This document shows positions 53,905 to 63,376 of a DNA stretch of 64,000 nt, piece after piece. The stretch is from Flavobacterium tructae (lineage in GTDB: Bacteria > Bacteroidota > Bacteroidia > Flavobacteriales > Flavobacteriaceae). The notes beneath the pieces are model-generated. The model saw nothing but the letters and a program-made list of their open reading frames with translations. It ran no database searches and was not told the DNA's origin. A program made the translations under genes and the position numbers. The first letter of the stretch is position 1, and each line of letters begins with the position of its first letter. The DNA lies in contig NZ_MUHH01000028.1 in the NCBI RefSeq assembly GCF_002217475.1, positions 62,001 through 126,000 of the forward strand. Reading direction: 5' to 3'.

Positions 53905-53997
53905 TCTTAATCTATAAAAAAATGTTCTTTAAAAGTCATTTATTCAACTTTTAGCATCGGTTGAATATCTTTCTTTAAGGATGACACATCTTTGAAA

Positions 53998-54201
53998 CTA
54001 CTCACAAATCACACCATCTATTGTTGCTCTGCATATTGGTTCTGCAGGTGTTATCGGTGGAAGCATAATACACGGCCCATTATAAGGTAATGGTGACCAC
54101 GGTACAGTACATCTTACTCCACCGCTTCCGTTTACTTCTTTTAGTTCTTCTTTACCTAGTACTTCAACTCCTGCGAAATTTAAAATAGTTTTTAACATCA
54201 T
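53998..54201 (-). CDS. Double-glycine-leader peptide precursor (bacteriocin-like), 67 aa
   Basis: The N-terminal 28 residues (MMLKTILNFAGVEVLGKEEL then KEVNGSGG) follow the leader pattern of Bacteroidota GG-type precursors: a hydrophobic start, a central LxKxELKxVNG and a glycine pair at 27-28 for peptidase cleavage. The predicted mature peptide of 39 residues (VRCTVPWSPLPYNGPC...) has eight prolines and cysteines at 31, 44, 57 and 66, spaced 13, 13 and 9. There is no modification enzyme or C39 peptidase exporter in the window. A bacteriocin, signal or natural-product precursor is inferred, with no known homologue named. ATG ATG start; the second may be used. Confidence 0.65.
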   Translation of the reverse strand: MMLKTILNFAGVEVLGKEELKEVNGSGGVRCTVPWSPLPYNGPCIMLPPITPAEPICRATIDGVICE

Positions 54202-54457
54202 AAAATTGGTTATTTAATAGTTGGTTAGCTCAATCATTTTTTGTCCGTTGAGTTTCAGACATAAACATATTCTTAAATAACATATTAGTTTTGTTTCTAA
54301 ATCAGGCAAAACGAGTTGTTCTGATTTCTCACTTAAAAAAGCAGCCCGTAAGGGCTGCCTCAACTCAAAATAAAAATAAAATAAAATAAAGACAAAACGC
54401 ATTGCAGTTTGTAGCTGCTCTTTCTAAAAGACTACAATGCATTTTTTTAGGTGCAAC
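54202..54457. other. Spacer between the peptide gene and DUF4302 gene
   Basis: There is no gene in these 256 bp. It holds the SusCD-operon terminator at 54335-54358 and about 130 bp that should contain the promoter of the double-glycine peptide gene; no exact TAnnTTTG is seen. The open minus frame 54214-54402 crosses the terminator and is not a gene. Confidence 0.6.
54335..54358 (-). terminator. Terminator of the SusCD-DUF4302 operon
   Basis: GCAGCCC (54341-54347), GTAA loop, GGGCTGC (54352-54358). On the minus strand the stem is followed by six T. Confidence 0.88.
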
Positions 54458-55801
54458 TTAAAGCAGCCAGGTTGTCATTCTAAATGAACTTGACGCACTG
54501 GTAAACGTATAAACGGTATTGGTATATCCTAACTTGAAGTTTTCTTTCTTGACATAAACACCAGTTGTATTGACAAGATTTTTATCAAAATTTGCCAAAA
54601 ATGCAGGAGCTGCAACGGTTGTGTTTCCGTTCCAAGACTTATGTTTTAGAATGATCTTTTGGTTCGGTGCGTCTTCCACAACATCTATGTAGTGAAAAAT
54701 TGCTGCCTGACCACCTGTAAACGTATAGTAAATGAAATTTCCAAGCGAGTGATTCAAATAAAGCTGAACAGATGATATGGCTACACCTTTAGGTAAACTT
54801 GCATTAATTTTTGCTAACTCATTTACAAACAATTGCGAGTTTGTTGATGCATCTTCTGTATAATCGTCAACATAATAACCAAATCTGGCATAAATTTTCC
54901 CCGGAAGTAATATCTTATAATCATCTGTTAATCTTGGTGGGACATTGCTAAATTTAAGAGTTGCACTTACTCCACCAGTTCCAGTTGCTACAAAATTATT
55001 GGTGGCGGTATCATACACAAAATTAGTCAGCTTTTGACCTTTTACTGTAAGTGCCGGTTTTACTGTAGCTCCGGTTGGTGTAAAAGCCAAAGCTAAATTT
55101 TGAACGTCATTTGATCCTGCTACTAATGAAGTTGCCACTCCAAAACGCGCAGCTGTATTGTAATCAAAATCATAGTTTTGTACCGTAGATCCGTCATTTA
55201 TTTGCAATAATCTATAAAGCGGACTTACCTCATTTCCTGTTATGGCATTTATTATTGGCGTGTTTTTAGGTAAATCTGTCCAATCTTTTGCTGTCGCTTT
55301 TACAAAACGAACTTCGTGTCCATTTCTATTGGTTTTAAAAATAATGTCGCCATTTTTCTGTCCATAATAAAAGAATTGAAAATCTCCTAAATATCCTTTG
55401 GCTAAAAGAGCCGCTGTAGGAGAATTATTCGCATCAGACAAAAGATGTATTCTATTTTCCGTTGTAAAAACTAAACTTACAGTGCTGCCAACCTGAATTT
55501 CGTACTGACTTTTGTAAGTACCTGTCAGGCTATTAAAATCGGAGGCCATATCTACTTTTCCTTCCGGAAGAAATTTGAATAAATGTGTCCAGCCTCCTAA
55601 TTGTGTGCTGTCTGTGTAGTAAACGGCTTTCCATCCTTCTGAAGATGAAAGTAGAACATCATTCAGTTCTTTTTGACGAGAACTTAATCTTTCGGTAGCA
55701 TTTTGATCAAATTTAGCGTCTACTTCTGTGCTTGTACAAGATCCCAGAAATAAAGCTATCAAAGAAATCGCTAAATACTTATATATATTTTTTGCTTTCA
55801 T
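54458..55801 (-). CDS. DUF4302 lipoprotein
   Basis: 447 residues. The N-terminus is a lipoprotein signal with lipobox LGSC (Cys22). The opening ATERLSSRQKELNDVLLSSSEGWKAVYYTDS and the beta-rich body, with FRMTTWLL at the end, match DUF4302 proteins, which are commonly encoded with SusC/SusD and the HExxH lipoprotein. It is probably surface-exposed and assists substrate capture, in the manner of SusE/SusF-type accessory proteins; that role is inferred. Last gene of the operon, 29 bp after the metallohydrolase gene. Confidence 0.85.
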   Translation of the reverse strand: MKAKNIYKYLAISLIALFLGSCTSTEVDAKFDQNATERLSSRQKELNDVLLSSSEGWKAVYYTDSTQLGGWTHLFKFLPEGKVDMASDFNSLTGTYKSQYEIQVGSTVSLVFTTENRIHLLSDANNSPTAALLAKGYLGDFQFFYYGQKNGDIIFKTNRNGHEVRFVKATAKDWTDLPKNTPIINAITGNEVSPLYRLLQINDGSTVQNYDFDYNTAARFGVATSLVAGSNDVQNLALAFTPTGATVKPALTVKGQKLTNFVYDTATNNFVATGTGGVSATLKFSNVPPRLTDDYKILLPGKIYARFGYYVDDYTEDASTNSQLFVNELAKINASLPKGVAISSVQLYLNHSLGNFIYYTFTGGQAAIFHYIDVVEDAPNQKIILKHKSWNGNTTVAAPAFLANFDKNLVNTTGVYVKKENFKLGYTNTVYTFTSASSSFRMTTWLL

Positions 55802-55830
55802 AATATTGCTTTTTATAAAATTTATTGTCC

Positions 55831-56688
55831 TTAGTTATTAACTACAACATCAGTGTTTTTTTGAGCCTCATCTCTTAAAGCATAGAAATCTATATTAAAA
55901 GAATCCTTATAATACTTTACAACCAATGCTTCTTTTGCTTTAATATTTGCTTTAGCTGTAGCATCTGTTACACTTGCTAAAATGGCATCATATTCAGCTT
56001 TTGAACTTGTTAAAATTGTAGCGGCAGTTTCGGCAAAATCTTCGTAAATATTCAATCTTGCATAGCTGGTTATGAAACCTAATGATCTTGAAGTTGAAAG
56101 TGCTTCTGTGTACCATGTGGAAGTATAACCTACCGGAGTTAACTTTGACCAGGCCTGTTCGTCAAATGGCTTAGTTTGGTTTAAAATATGCACATATTCA
56201 TGTTGAATGGTGTGAATAAACTGTGTAACATTGGCTCTGTTTTTCTTATTAAGTTTATCTACCTCAAATAGTGTAACTCTTTGACCAGCTTCTGCTAATC
56301 CTAGTGTTACCGTTCCGTTAGTGTTTAAATTAACACCACCAACAAGTACAAATTCTCTGGGAGCAATTTTCTTTACAAAATTCACTCCGCCAATCTTGGT
56401 GTAGCTATCTACCCAGATTTTTTTTACCACTTCCATTGCCGGTTGAACTTTATCTACTTGAGGAGGAAATAGATATTTAGTATTATCAACTAAATTTTGA
56501 TTCCACTCATAGTATACATTTATGTTATAAGGATCTAAGAAATTGGTCCCGATCCATTTATCTAAATCTGTTTTTGACAGTGCTGAAAAATCAAATTGAC
56601 TTTCTTTTGGCTGTACTTCATGGGCACAGGATGCAAGAAGTAAAACCCCTGCCATTAGTGCTATTTTATATGTTTTTACTATTTTCAT
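55831..56688 (-). CDS. Substrate import-associated zinc metallohydrolase lipoprotein
   Basis: 285 residues: lipobox LLASC (Cys21), zinc motif HEYVH at 163-167 inside FIHTIQHEYVHILNQ, and a downstream NIYEDFAETAAT segment (residues 213-224) giving the Glu ligand (216 or 220). This matches the lipoprotein metallohydrolase family encoded beside SusC/SusD. A peptidase processing the ligand taken up by the SusCD pair is likely. It lies between susD and the DUF4302 gene in one operon, 19 bp after susD. Confidence 0.9.
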   Translation of the reverse strand: MKIVKTYKIALMAGVLLLASCAHEVQPKESQFDFSALSKTDLDKWIGTNFLDPYNINVYYEWNQNLVDNTKYLFPPQVDKVQPAMEVVKKIWVDSYTKIGGVNFVKKIAPREFVLVGGVNLNTNGTVTLGLAEAGQRVTLFEVDKLNKKNRANVTQFIHTIQHEYVHILNQTKPFDEQAWSKLTPVGYTSTWYTEALSTSRSLGFITSYARLNIYEDFAETAATILTSSKAEYDAILASVTDATAKANIKAKEALVVKYYKDSFNIDFYALRDEAQKNTDVVVNN

Positions 56689-56707
56689 ACTATACTTTAA
56701 TTAAAAA

Positions 56708-58195
56708 TTATCTAGGATTTTTTTCAATACCATTATCTGAAGCTCTAAGCGGAATTTGTAATGCTCTTCTATTATCATCTTTCTCCAGAACGTTTTTTCG
56801 AATTACTTTACCAAACTCAAGTGTATTATGAGTTACAACCAGATTAAAACGTTTAATATCGAACCATCTAAGTCCTTCGCGTAAAAAGTCTTTTCTTCTT
56901 GCCTCTGCTATTGCTTTTATGTAGGAAGCCTGAAGCGGGCTTAAGGTATAGAATGGAGTATACTCATTTGTGATTACCGGATATTTAGCTTGTACTACTG
57001 ATTCATTCAAGACATCTGTTGTAGCATTGTATCCTGATGTTCTGGTTCCTAAAAAGAATCCCAGTTCTGTATTGGCTTCTGCCATTCTGTTTTTCATCAC
57101 CAATGCTTCAATTCTGTTCAAATATAACTCGTCATTGCTAAGTAAAACAGTAGCAGTGTATGGCACTCCAATACCAGATGTTAAGTTGGTAACTTTAAAA
57201 TATTCGTAAAGTTTAGGAACCACAACTAGTACTCCGCTATAATACTGACCCTGAGCTTTAATTAAATTTGGTTTACCCCACATATTGGTTTGATTACCTA
57301 ATATTTCATCTGATTTATTTCCAGCAAGAGCAAATCTGTATGCACCTGCTCTGTTTGCAGTTGAATTAGGATAAGCAATTAACAGATTGGTTTCTTGTTC
57401 TGCTTTAGAATATTCTAAAGGCATTTGGGAGAAAGGAACAGTGTTAAAAGCAAGGTAACTTCTAATTTTAGTTGGTTTAGAGCCAAGTCCTTCAGAAAAT
57501 TCAAGAACTTTATCCCAGTCCCCTTTTATTAAGTAAAAACGACATGCCAAAGCCCTGGCAGCATCCCTGTTAAAATGAAATTTAGGTTCTTTATAATCAT
57601 TTGTTACATATTTCAAACCTTCTGTAATGTCCTGCTCAATAAAATCAAAAACTTCTTTGACAGTATTACGTTTGTACTTCACTAATAATTCTGTTTCTGG
57701 TTTTGTAATGTACGGAACTCCCAAATCTGTTGAGGCTGTTGTAGGATTGTAGCGATTTGCCCATAATGAAACCAACATAAAATGAGAATAGGCTCTCGCG
57801 ATCAATGCCTCCCCTCTTTGTGGATTTAAACTTGTTGGGCTGCCTAATTTTTCAATCGCATCCAATGCCTGATTTGCTGCTGCTATAGCTTCGTACGATC
57901 CGGTCCAAAAATCATTTTCAGTATCTGTTCCGATCTGATTTTGCATTTCCCAATTATAGCTATTATCATTATTTACATTCGCAGCCTGTTTTAACTCACT
58001 GTCAAAAACATTATCTGACATGGCTTCAGCAAGTGCAAAATAAGAAGAGCTAGGATAGGCTGTAACTAATAATTCAGATATTTTCTCAGGTGTATCTATC
58101 TGCGTTCTGTTATCTGGTACTTCTGAAAGGAAATCATCACAACTGCTAAAACCAATCAGCAATAATAGTGATAGTGTTATTTTTATATTTTTCAT
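56708..58195 (-). CDS. SusD/RagB family nutrient-uptake outer membrane lipoprotein
   Basis: 495 residues. Lipobox GFSSC (Cys19), then CDDFLSEVPDNRTQIDTPEKI, the usual SusD N-terminus. Helical TPR-like core segments and the C-terminal RRKDFLREGLRWFDIKRFN, which is the SusD signature, are present. The protein sits on SusC as a lid that captures ligand. ATG at 58195 is preferred over an in-frame TTG at 58201. It starts 8 bp after the SusC stop region, so the two are coupled. Confidence 0.93.
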   Translation of the reverse strand: MKNIKITLSLLLLIGFSSCDDFLSEVPDNRTQIDTPEKISELLVTAYPSSSYFALAEAMSDNVFDSELKQAANVNNDNSYNWEMQNQIGTDTENDFWTGSYEAIAAANQALDAIEKLGSPTSLNPQRGEALIARAYSHFMLVSLWANRYNPTTASTDLGVPYITKPETELLVKYKRNTVKEVFDFIEQDITEGLKYVTNDYKEPKFHFNRDAARALACRFYLIKGDWDKVLEFSEGLGSKPTKIRSYLAFNTVPFSQMPLEYSKAEQETNLLIAYPNSTANRAGAYRFALAGNKSDEILGNQTNMWGKPNLIKAQGQYYSGVLVVVPKLYEYFKVTNLTSGIGVPYTATVLLSNDELYLNRIEALVMKNRMAEANTELGFFLGTRTSGYNATTDVLNESVVQAKYPVITNEYTPFYTLSPLQASYIKAIAEARRKDFLREGLRWFDIKRFNLVVTHNTLEFGKVIRKNVLEKDDNRRALQIPLRASDNGIEKNPR

Positions 58196-58209
58196 AATCA
58201 ATTTTAGTA

Positions 58210-61200
58210 TTAGAATGAAATATTTATTGCAAAAGTATATTGTGCTGTAATAGGGAAAGCTACCCCTCCGGTATTACGGAATTCAGGATCTTGTCCGTTT
58301 AATTTTTTGTCTGAATAAATCAGCCATGGATTAACCGCAGAACCTTTTAAAGTAAAGGTGCTAACTCCTAACTTTCTTTTAAAATCACTTGGGAATTCCC
58401 AGCCAAGTGAGATATTTTTTAATCGTACAAAGTCACCACTTGCAATTCTCTCATCAGAAAAATTATAGGTGTTGTATGCAATTTGTAAGTTATTAGCTCC
58501 GTAATTTCTGTTCAACAATTGATCTGCAATAACCGGTACATTTGTATATTGCTCGTCACCTGGATTAATCCATCTGTTAGCAAATTCTTTTGTGAAAACG
58601 GTCTGATCTGTGTAAACATTATTATACACAGGATTCAATCTGATTTTATTTCCTCCTGATCCTACTATGAAAACATATAATGACCAGTTTTTGTAAGTAA
58701 ACGTATTAGCAAGACCAATAGATTTATTTGGCTCAACAGATCCCTCATATTTTAAATATTTCATTACATTATTAGTATCCTGAAAATTAGCTTCTGTAAT
58801 ATTATTTTCAGCACCATCCTGTAATTTAAAAGTTGGTAATCCTTCAGGATTTAGTCCCGTGAACTGATAAGAATAAAGTGAGTTTCTAGGATGCCCTACT
58901 GTGTTACCTCCGTTGGAAGCTATCAAATCAAATACTGCTGGTCTGTTGGCTAGTTTTGTAATTTTTTGATCATAAACAGATAAGTTTAGTGTTGTAGACC
59001 ATTTAAAATCTTTCGCAGCAATATTCTGAGTAGTAAAACCAAACTCAATACCTTTAGTTTCCATATCGGCATTGTTACCCTGTTTAACAGATTGTCCTCC
59101 AACACCGGAAGTAATTACATAATCAATAAGATCAAATGCTTTACGGCTGTAAACATCTGTAGTTACTTGTACTCTGTTTCTGAACAATCCAAGATCGAAA
59201 CCAATATTGGTTTCAAATTGTTTCTCCCATGTCAAATCAGCATTCTGTAAATCCGAAATATTTATTGCATTTTCTCTGTCACCTGTGTTAAAACGGTTAG
59301 TGATAAAACTTCTGTAAATAGCCAATGAATTTGTAGCAGGACCTGCCGTTGCTGTTAAACCGTATGAAGCTCTAAGTGCTAAAGTGTTTACAGATTCAAC
59401 ATTCTTCATGAAATTTTCTTCTTTAATGTTCCATTTACCACTTAATGTGTAAGTAGGAAGCCATCTTGATGATCCTGTATCTCCTTGTCTGTTAGACCCG
59501 TCATAACGACCAGTAATAGATCCTGTATAACGACGATCGTAAGTATATCCAACTTTTCCAAAGAAACCAACTGTTCTCTCTCTTTCAGCTCCAAAATCGT
59601 AGTAAGAGTTTCCTTCGTTTACTAACTTTTCAATTAATTTTGGGTCAATAAAAGCACTAAGCCCTTTTTCATACTGAATTCCTGCAGCAGTAAAATTGTC
59701 ATTATTTCTGTCTACTGATCTGAACTCTGTACCAAAGAAGCCTTCTAATTCATGTTTGTCATTCAATGTGTTTCTGTAGGTAATACTATTTCTAACATTA
59801 TAAGAAGTCATATCATTAGTGTATTTTCTTAAAAATCCACCATTTGGCAATACAGATATTTTCGGTGCGGTTAAATCATTTGGATTTTGGTATAAGAACA
59901 CATTATCCTTTTGAATTTGAGTATTTAGAGTCGCACCAACTCCTGCATTATATGCCCCTACTACGTTTGAATCTTCGTAAATTTTATGCTCTCTTGATGT
60001 ATTAGCATAACGTGCAGAACCTGTAAAGTTATAGGTTAAGTTTTTGTTTATTTTATAATCTATGTCAGCTTGAAAACGAATATCGTTTACTTTTATTCCC
60101 ATAGTATTATTTTTCAACTCCTTTAAGATGTTCATAGGAGCCCAGTTGTTTTGGTAGTATTCGTAATTACCATTTTCATCATAAGGTCTAAGCGTTCTGC
60201 TTGTACTTAATACATAATTGAATGGGTTAATATCAAAATCTCTGGTTATCTTACCAAATACAGCATCGTTTTTACTTTCGTACGTACCCGGAGCTTCCTG
60301 ATCACGTATAGAAGCAAGTGTTGATAAAGTAATATTTAATCTGTCGTTGATAAAGAATGTTCCTTTTAAGTTTGATGATAATTGTTTCACATTATCAGCT
60401 AAAGTCCATCCCGGATCAGTATAGTATCCTAGAGAACCATAAAAAGTATTATTTTTTCCACCCCCTGAAAAACTTAAAGAGTGATTCTGCGTGATAGATG
60501 GTCTGAATAAAACTTTAAACCAGTCTGTATTTGCTAATTCATATTTTTGCAAAAATTCATTGATGTATGGCTGCTCATTTCTAACACCATACTGACCATT
60601 TGATTCATTATAGCGGTTAACTTCTTTAGCCAAAATACCATAAACACCACTAAATCTTGCAGTAATAGACGAACTTTGATTAAGATAACCTTTGGTTCTC
60701 ATCTCTTGAAAAATACTCATCGATTCCTGAGAATTTAGAATATCATACTGAGTATAACTTGGTACAGTTCTAACTGTGTTTTCAACAGAATAAGTCACTT
60801 TTAGAGGAGAATCTCTACGTCCTTGTTTAGTAGTTACAACCACCACCCCATTTAACGATCTTGAACCATAGATTGAAGTAGCAGATGCATCTTTTAGAAT
60901 TTCAATACTTTGAATATCATTTGCATTCAAACCTGCTACAGCAGAACTTAATAATGTTGCTGAGTTTCCAGATGCTAAATCAGCAAATGAAACGTTGATA
61001 ATATCTTCTTGTACAACCCCATCAATAACCCATAAAGGTTTGGTATCTCCAAAAATAGAAGAAGATCCACGAACCGTAATTTTTGGCGTCGAACCAAAAG
61101 ATCCCGTAACGTTTTGTACAGTAACACCGGCAGCTTTACCTTCAATCATTCTGCTTACATCTACAACACCATCGACTTTCAATTCACTGCCGGAAATTTT

Positions 61201-61929
61201 ACTGATTGCCCCCGTAAAAGTTCTTTTTGAAGTTTTTTCATAACCTGTAGTTACTACGACTTCCTTTAGATTTTGTCCTGCTTCATTTAAAACGATAACC
61301 GGATTTGTATTGCTTATTCCTATTTCTTTTGTTTCCATTCCAACATAAGAAATTACAAGTCTGTCACTGTTAGTCGGCATTTCGATAGAAAATTTACCAT
61401 CAAAATCTGTTAATACCGCAATCTTAGTTCCTTTCGCTAATACTGTAGCACCAGGTAGCGGACTGCCACTAACATCTGTAACTGTACCCTTAATAATCGG
61501 ACCTGCAGCGGTTAAGCTTTCAAATACTGAATTTGATGTTTCAGCACTTGTAAAAGGAACTGCTGATGCATTTTTCTGTAGAATTATCTGATTGCTGACT
61601 TCAGTGTAAGTGATATTAAATGGTAATAAAATTCGATTCAAAATACTCGACAAAGTTTCATCGTTAGCATCTATACTAACTTTTTGATTCAGTTGTGGTA
61701 ATCTTGAATTGTAAGAAAACTTTACATTTGCAGACTTTTGTAATTTAGACAAGGTGTTGTCTAAAGTTAAATTTGTAATATTAATTGTAACTTTAGTATC
61801 TAATTTTTTTTGTCCATTTACATCATTTGCCATGGCAACACTTGAAAACACAAGTGCCAGAACAAACTGAAATAGTGTTATTTTCATGATTCGATGGAGT
61901 AATCGTTGTTTAACAACTGGTTTTTTCAT
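58210..61929 (-). CDS. SusC/RagA family TonB-dependent transporter with STN domain
   Basis: 1239 residues, full length. Signal peptide (to about residue 35), an STN signalling domain (about 45-120, VTINITNLTLDNTLSKLQKS), a carboxypeptidase-regulatory-like domain (about 147-220, IKGTVTDVSGSPLPGATVL), a plug opening with NLKEVVVTTGYEKTSKRTFTGAI, then the 22-strand barrel. The STN domain is what lets such transporters signal through FecR to an ECF sigma factor, and both genes are immediately upstream. The ligand is unknown; SusC is not sugar-specific as a family, and the HExxH lipoprotein hints at a peptide or protein. Confidence 0.94.
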   Translation of the reverse strand: MKKPVVKQRLLHRIMKITLFQFVLALVFSSVAMANDVNGQKKLDTKVTINITNLTLDNTLSKLQKSANVKFSYNSRLPQLNQKVSIDANDETLSSILNRILLPFNITYTEVSNQIILQKNASAVPFTSAETSNSVFESLTAAGPIIKGTVTDVSGSPLPGATVLAKGTKIAVLTDFDGKFSIEMPTNSDRLVISYVGMETKEIGISNTNPVIVLNEAGQNLKEVVVTTGYEKTSKRTFTGAISKISGSELKVDGVVDVSRMIEGKAAGVTVQNVTGSFGSTPKITVRGSSSIFGDTKPLWVIDGVVQEDIINVSFADLASGNSATLLSSAVAGLNANDIQSIEILKDASATSIYGSRSLNGVVVVTTKQGRRDSPLKVTYSVENTVRTVPSYTQYDILNSQESMSIFQEMRTKGYLNQSSSITARFSGVYGILAKEVNRYNESNGQYGVRNEQPYINEFLQKYELANTDWFKVLFRPSITQNHSLSFSGGGKNNTFYGSLGYYTDPGWTLADNVKQLSSNLKGTFFINDRLNITLSTLASIRDQEAPGTYESKNDAVFGKITRDFDINPFNYVLSTSRTLRPYDENGNYEYYQNNWAPMNILKELKNNTMGIKVNDIRFQADIDYKINKNLTYNFTGSARYANTSREHKIYEDSNVVGAYNAGVGATLNTQIQKDNVFLYQNPNDLTAPKISVLPNGGFLRKYTNDMTSYNVRNSITYRNTLNDKHELEGFFGTEFRSVDRNNDNFTAAGIQYEKGLSAFIDPKLIEKLVNEGNSYYDFGAERERTVGFFGKVGYTYDRRYTGSITGRYDGSNRQGDTGSSRWLPTYTLSGKWNIKEENFMKNVESVNTLALRASYGLTATAGPATNSLAIYRSFITNRFNTGDRENAINISDLQNADLTWEKQFETNIGFDLGLFRNRVQVTTDVYSRKAFDLIDYVITSGVGGQSVKQGNNADMETKGIEFGFTTQNIAAKDFKWSTTLNLSVYDQKITKLANRPAVFDLIASNGGNTVGHPRNSLYSYQFTGLNPEGLPTFKLQDGAENNITEANFQDTNNVMKYLKYEGSVEPNKSIGLANTFTYKNWSLYVFIVGSGGNKIRLNPVYNNVYTDQTVFTKEFANRWINPGDEQYTNVPVIADQLLNRNYGANNLQIAYNTYNFSDERIASGDFVRLKNISLGWEFPSDFKRKLGVSTFTLKGSAVNPWLIYSDKKLNGQDPEFRNTGGVAFPITAQYTFAINISF

Positions 61930-62170
61930 AATTTTGGTTTGTTTTGATTAATACTGATTCGAGTGTATTTTAAGAAACATCCTCAGTTACTCTTTACAGA
62001 GAGTAATTTGATTCATCTAAGTGTCGATAATGTTACAGCATTTCGGCACTTTTTTTATGCATTTTCTTTTACATAGGCGTTATTATTATTTGTTTTGGTT
62101 ATTTTAGGTTGTTCATGTTTTTTCTTTGTTATTTAAAACTCAACTTTACAATTACAGTTGCAAAATGAGT
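61930..62170. promoter_or_regulatory. Regulatory spacer upstream of SusC
   Basis: 240 bp without a gene; the presumed target of the ECF sigma factor. Two inverted elements stand out: TTACTCT...AGAGTAA near 61987-62005, and GTGTCGA...GTGCCG-like arms spanning about 62020-62050 (minus strand GTGCCGAAATGC...CGACAC). Either could end the fecR transcript or bind a regulator. No TAnnTTTG is found on the minus strand, in line with an alternative sigma factor. Confidence 0.4.
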
Positions 62171-63286
62171 TTAGTTACATCCATCAGATACGATAACGAT
62201 TTGATTTCCATTCATTTCAAAAGTCGTCTTGTTGCCAATACTGTTACAGACAATTTTTAGCTTTTCCATCAAAGGCTGATCACTAAGAGATGTTGTAAGG
62301 TGACAGTCTTTCAGCTTGTTTTTTGGATAATCGATGTCTACAAGGTAAGCCTGCTCTATCGTTTCAAAAATTTGTGATACCGGAATATCGGTAAACTCAA
62401 AGCTGAGCTGTTCAATATTTCCGACACTACGGGTAAGGACTATATCCTGAGTGATATTTGTAATTTTATTAAAGCTTAAATCTTTTCGCTGAAAACGTAA
62501 CGCCTGATTAGGTAACAAAACAACTTCATCATCGTCTGACTTTGCAACCAAATCGTTTGATTTTACTTTTACTTTACCGGTGCGAACCAAAACTTCAACA
62601 TCAGGTTGGTCAGAATAGGCCTTGACTCTAAAACTAGTTCCAACTACCTTCGTAACAATTTCATTGGCGTAAACAAAGAAGGGCTTTTTTGGATTTTTAC
62701 TAATTTCAAAGAAGCCTTCACCAGATAAATACACCTTTCTTTCGTTTCCGGTAAAAATCTTAGGATAACTCAGTTTACTATTAGGTTGCAATAAAACGGA
62801 ACTACCATCAGATAAAGTAATAATTTGAGCTTTGTCTGAATTATTGGTTTGTTCAACCAGTCCTTCATTGTTTTCACTAATTAACTCATTGTAGGTTACT
62901 TCTTTGCTATTAGGAATTATTTGATTGTTATACAACCAAACTGATCCTAAGCCAATAATTAAAGCAGCGGCAATACCACTAAGAAAATATTTCTTAAGAA
63001 ATTTTATTTTCGAACTTGGGGTTGAATTGTTCTGATTCTCTTTCTCTTCGATTTTAATCCAGGTGGCCTGCAAAGCATGATGAAGATCTACAGGAGATAT
63101 CGGCTGATCCGGCACTTTCATGGCCAACAACAATAATCTTGCATCTTCTACCAGCTTAGCGCGCTGACGACTCTCTAAAGTCCATTCTTCCCAACTATCA
63201 TTGTCTATTTTGGATAAAATCCATGACTGAAATGATTCATCAGATAAGAAATCTTCAATTTCGGTATATGTATTACGTTTTTGCAT
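62171..63286 (-). CDS. FecR-family anti-sigma factor
   Basis: 371 residues: an N-terminal cytoplasmic region with a DUF4880-like helical segment, one membrane helix (FLSGIAAALIIGLGSVWLYN, about 101-119), a FecR domain in the periplasm with ITLSDGSSVLLQPNSKLSYP, VYLSGEGFFEISKNPKKPFFV and VVGTSFRVKAYSD, and a C-terminal secretin/TonB-like short domain (YLVDIDYPKNKL). It holds the sigma factor at the membrane until ligand-loaded SusC signals through its STN domain. Confidence 0.93.
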   Translation of the reverse strand: MQKRNTYTEIEDFLSDESFQSWILSKIDNDSWEEWTLESRQRAKLVEDARLLLLAMKVPDQPISPVDLHHALQATWIKIEEKENQNNSTPSSKIKFLKKYFLSGIAAALIIGLGSVWLYNNQIIPNSKEVTYNELISENNEGLVEQTNNSDKAQIITLSDGSSVLLQPNSKLSYPKIFTGNERKVYLSGEGFFEISKNPKKPFFVYANEIVTKVVGTSFRVKAYSDQPDVEVLVRTGKVKVKSNDLVAKSDDDEVVLLPNQALRFQRKDLSFNKITNITQDIVLTRSVGNIEQLSFEFTDIPVSQIFETIEQAYLVDIDYPKNKLKDCHLTTSLSDQPLMEKLKIVCNSIGNKTTFEMNGNQIVIVSDGCN

Positions 63287-63376
63287 CTAGAAATAGGGTT
63301 ACAAAAACATAGAGGACGGCTTTCTTATTATATACTCACCAAATTGTGATTTTTTTTTAATTCTGTATAAATAAAA

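Noticed and set aside
54214..54402. Open minus-strand frame of 62 codons beside the double-glycine peptide
   Set aside because: It runs across the GCAGCCC/GGGCTGC terminator and has no leader, domain or plausible composition.
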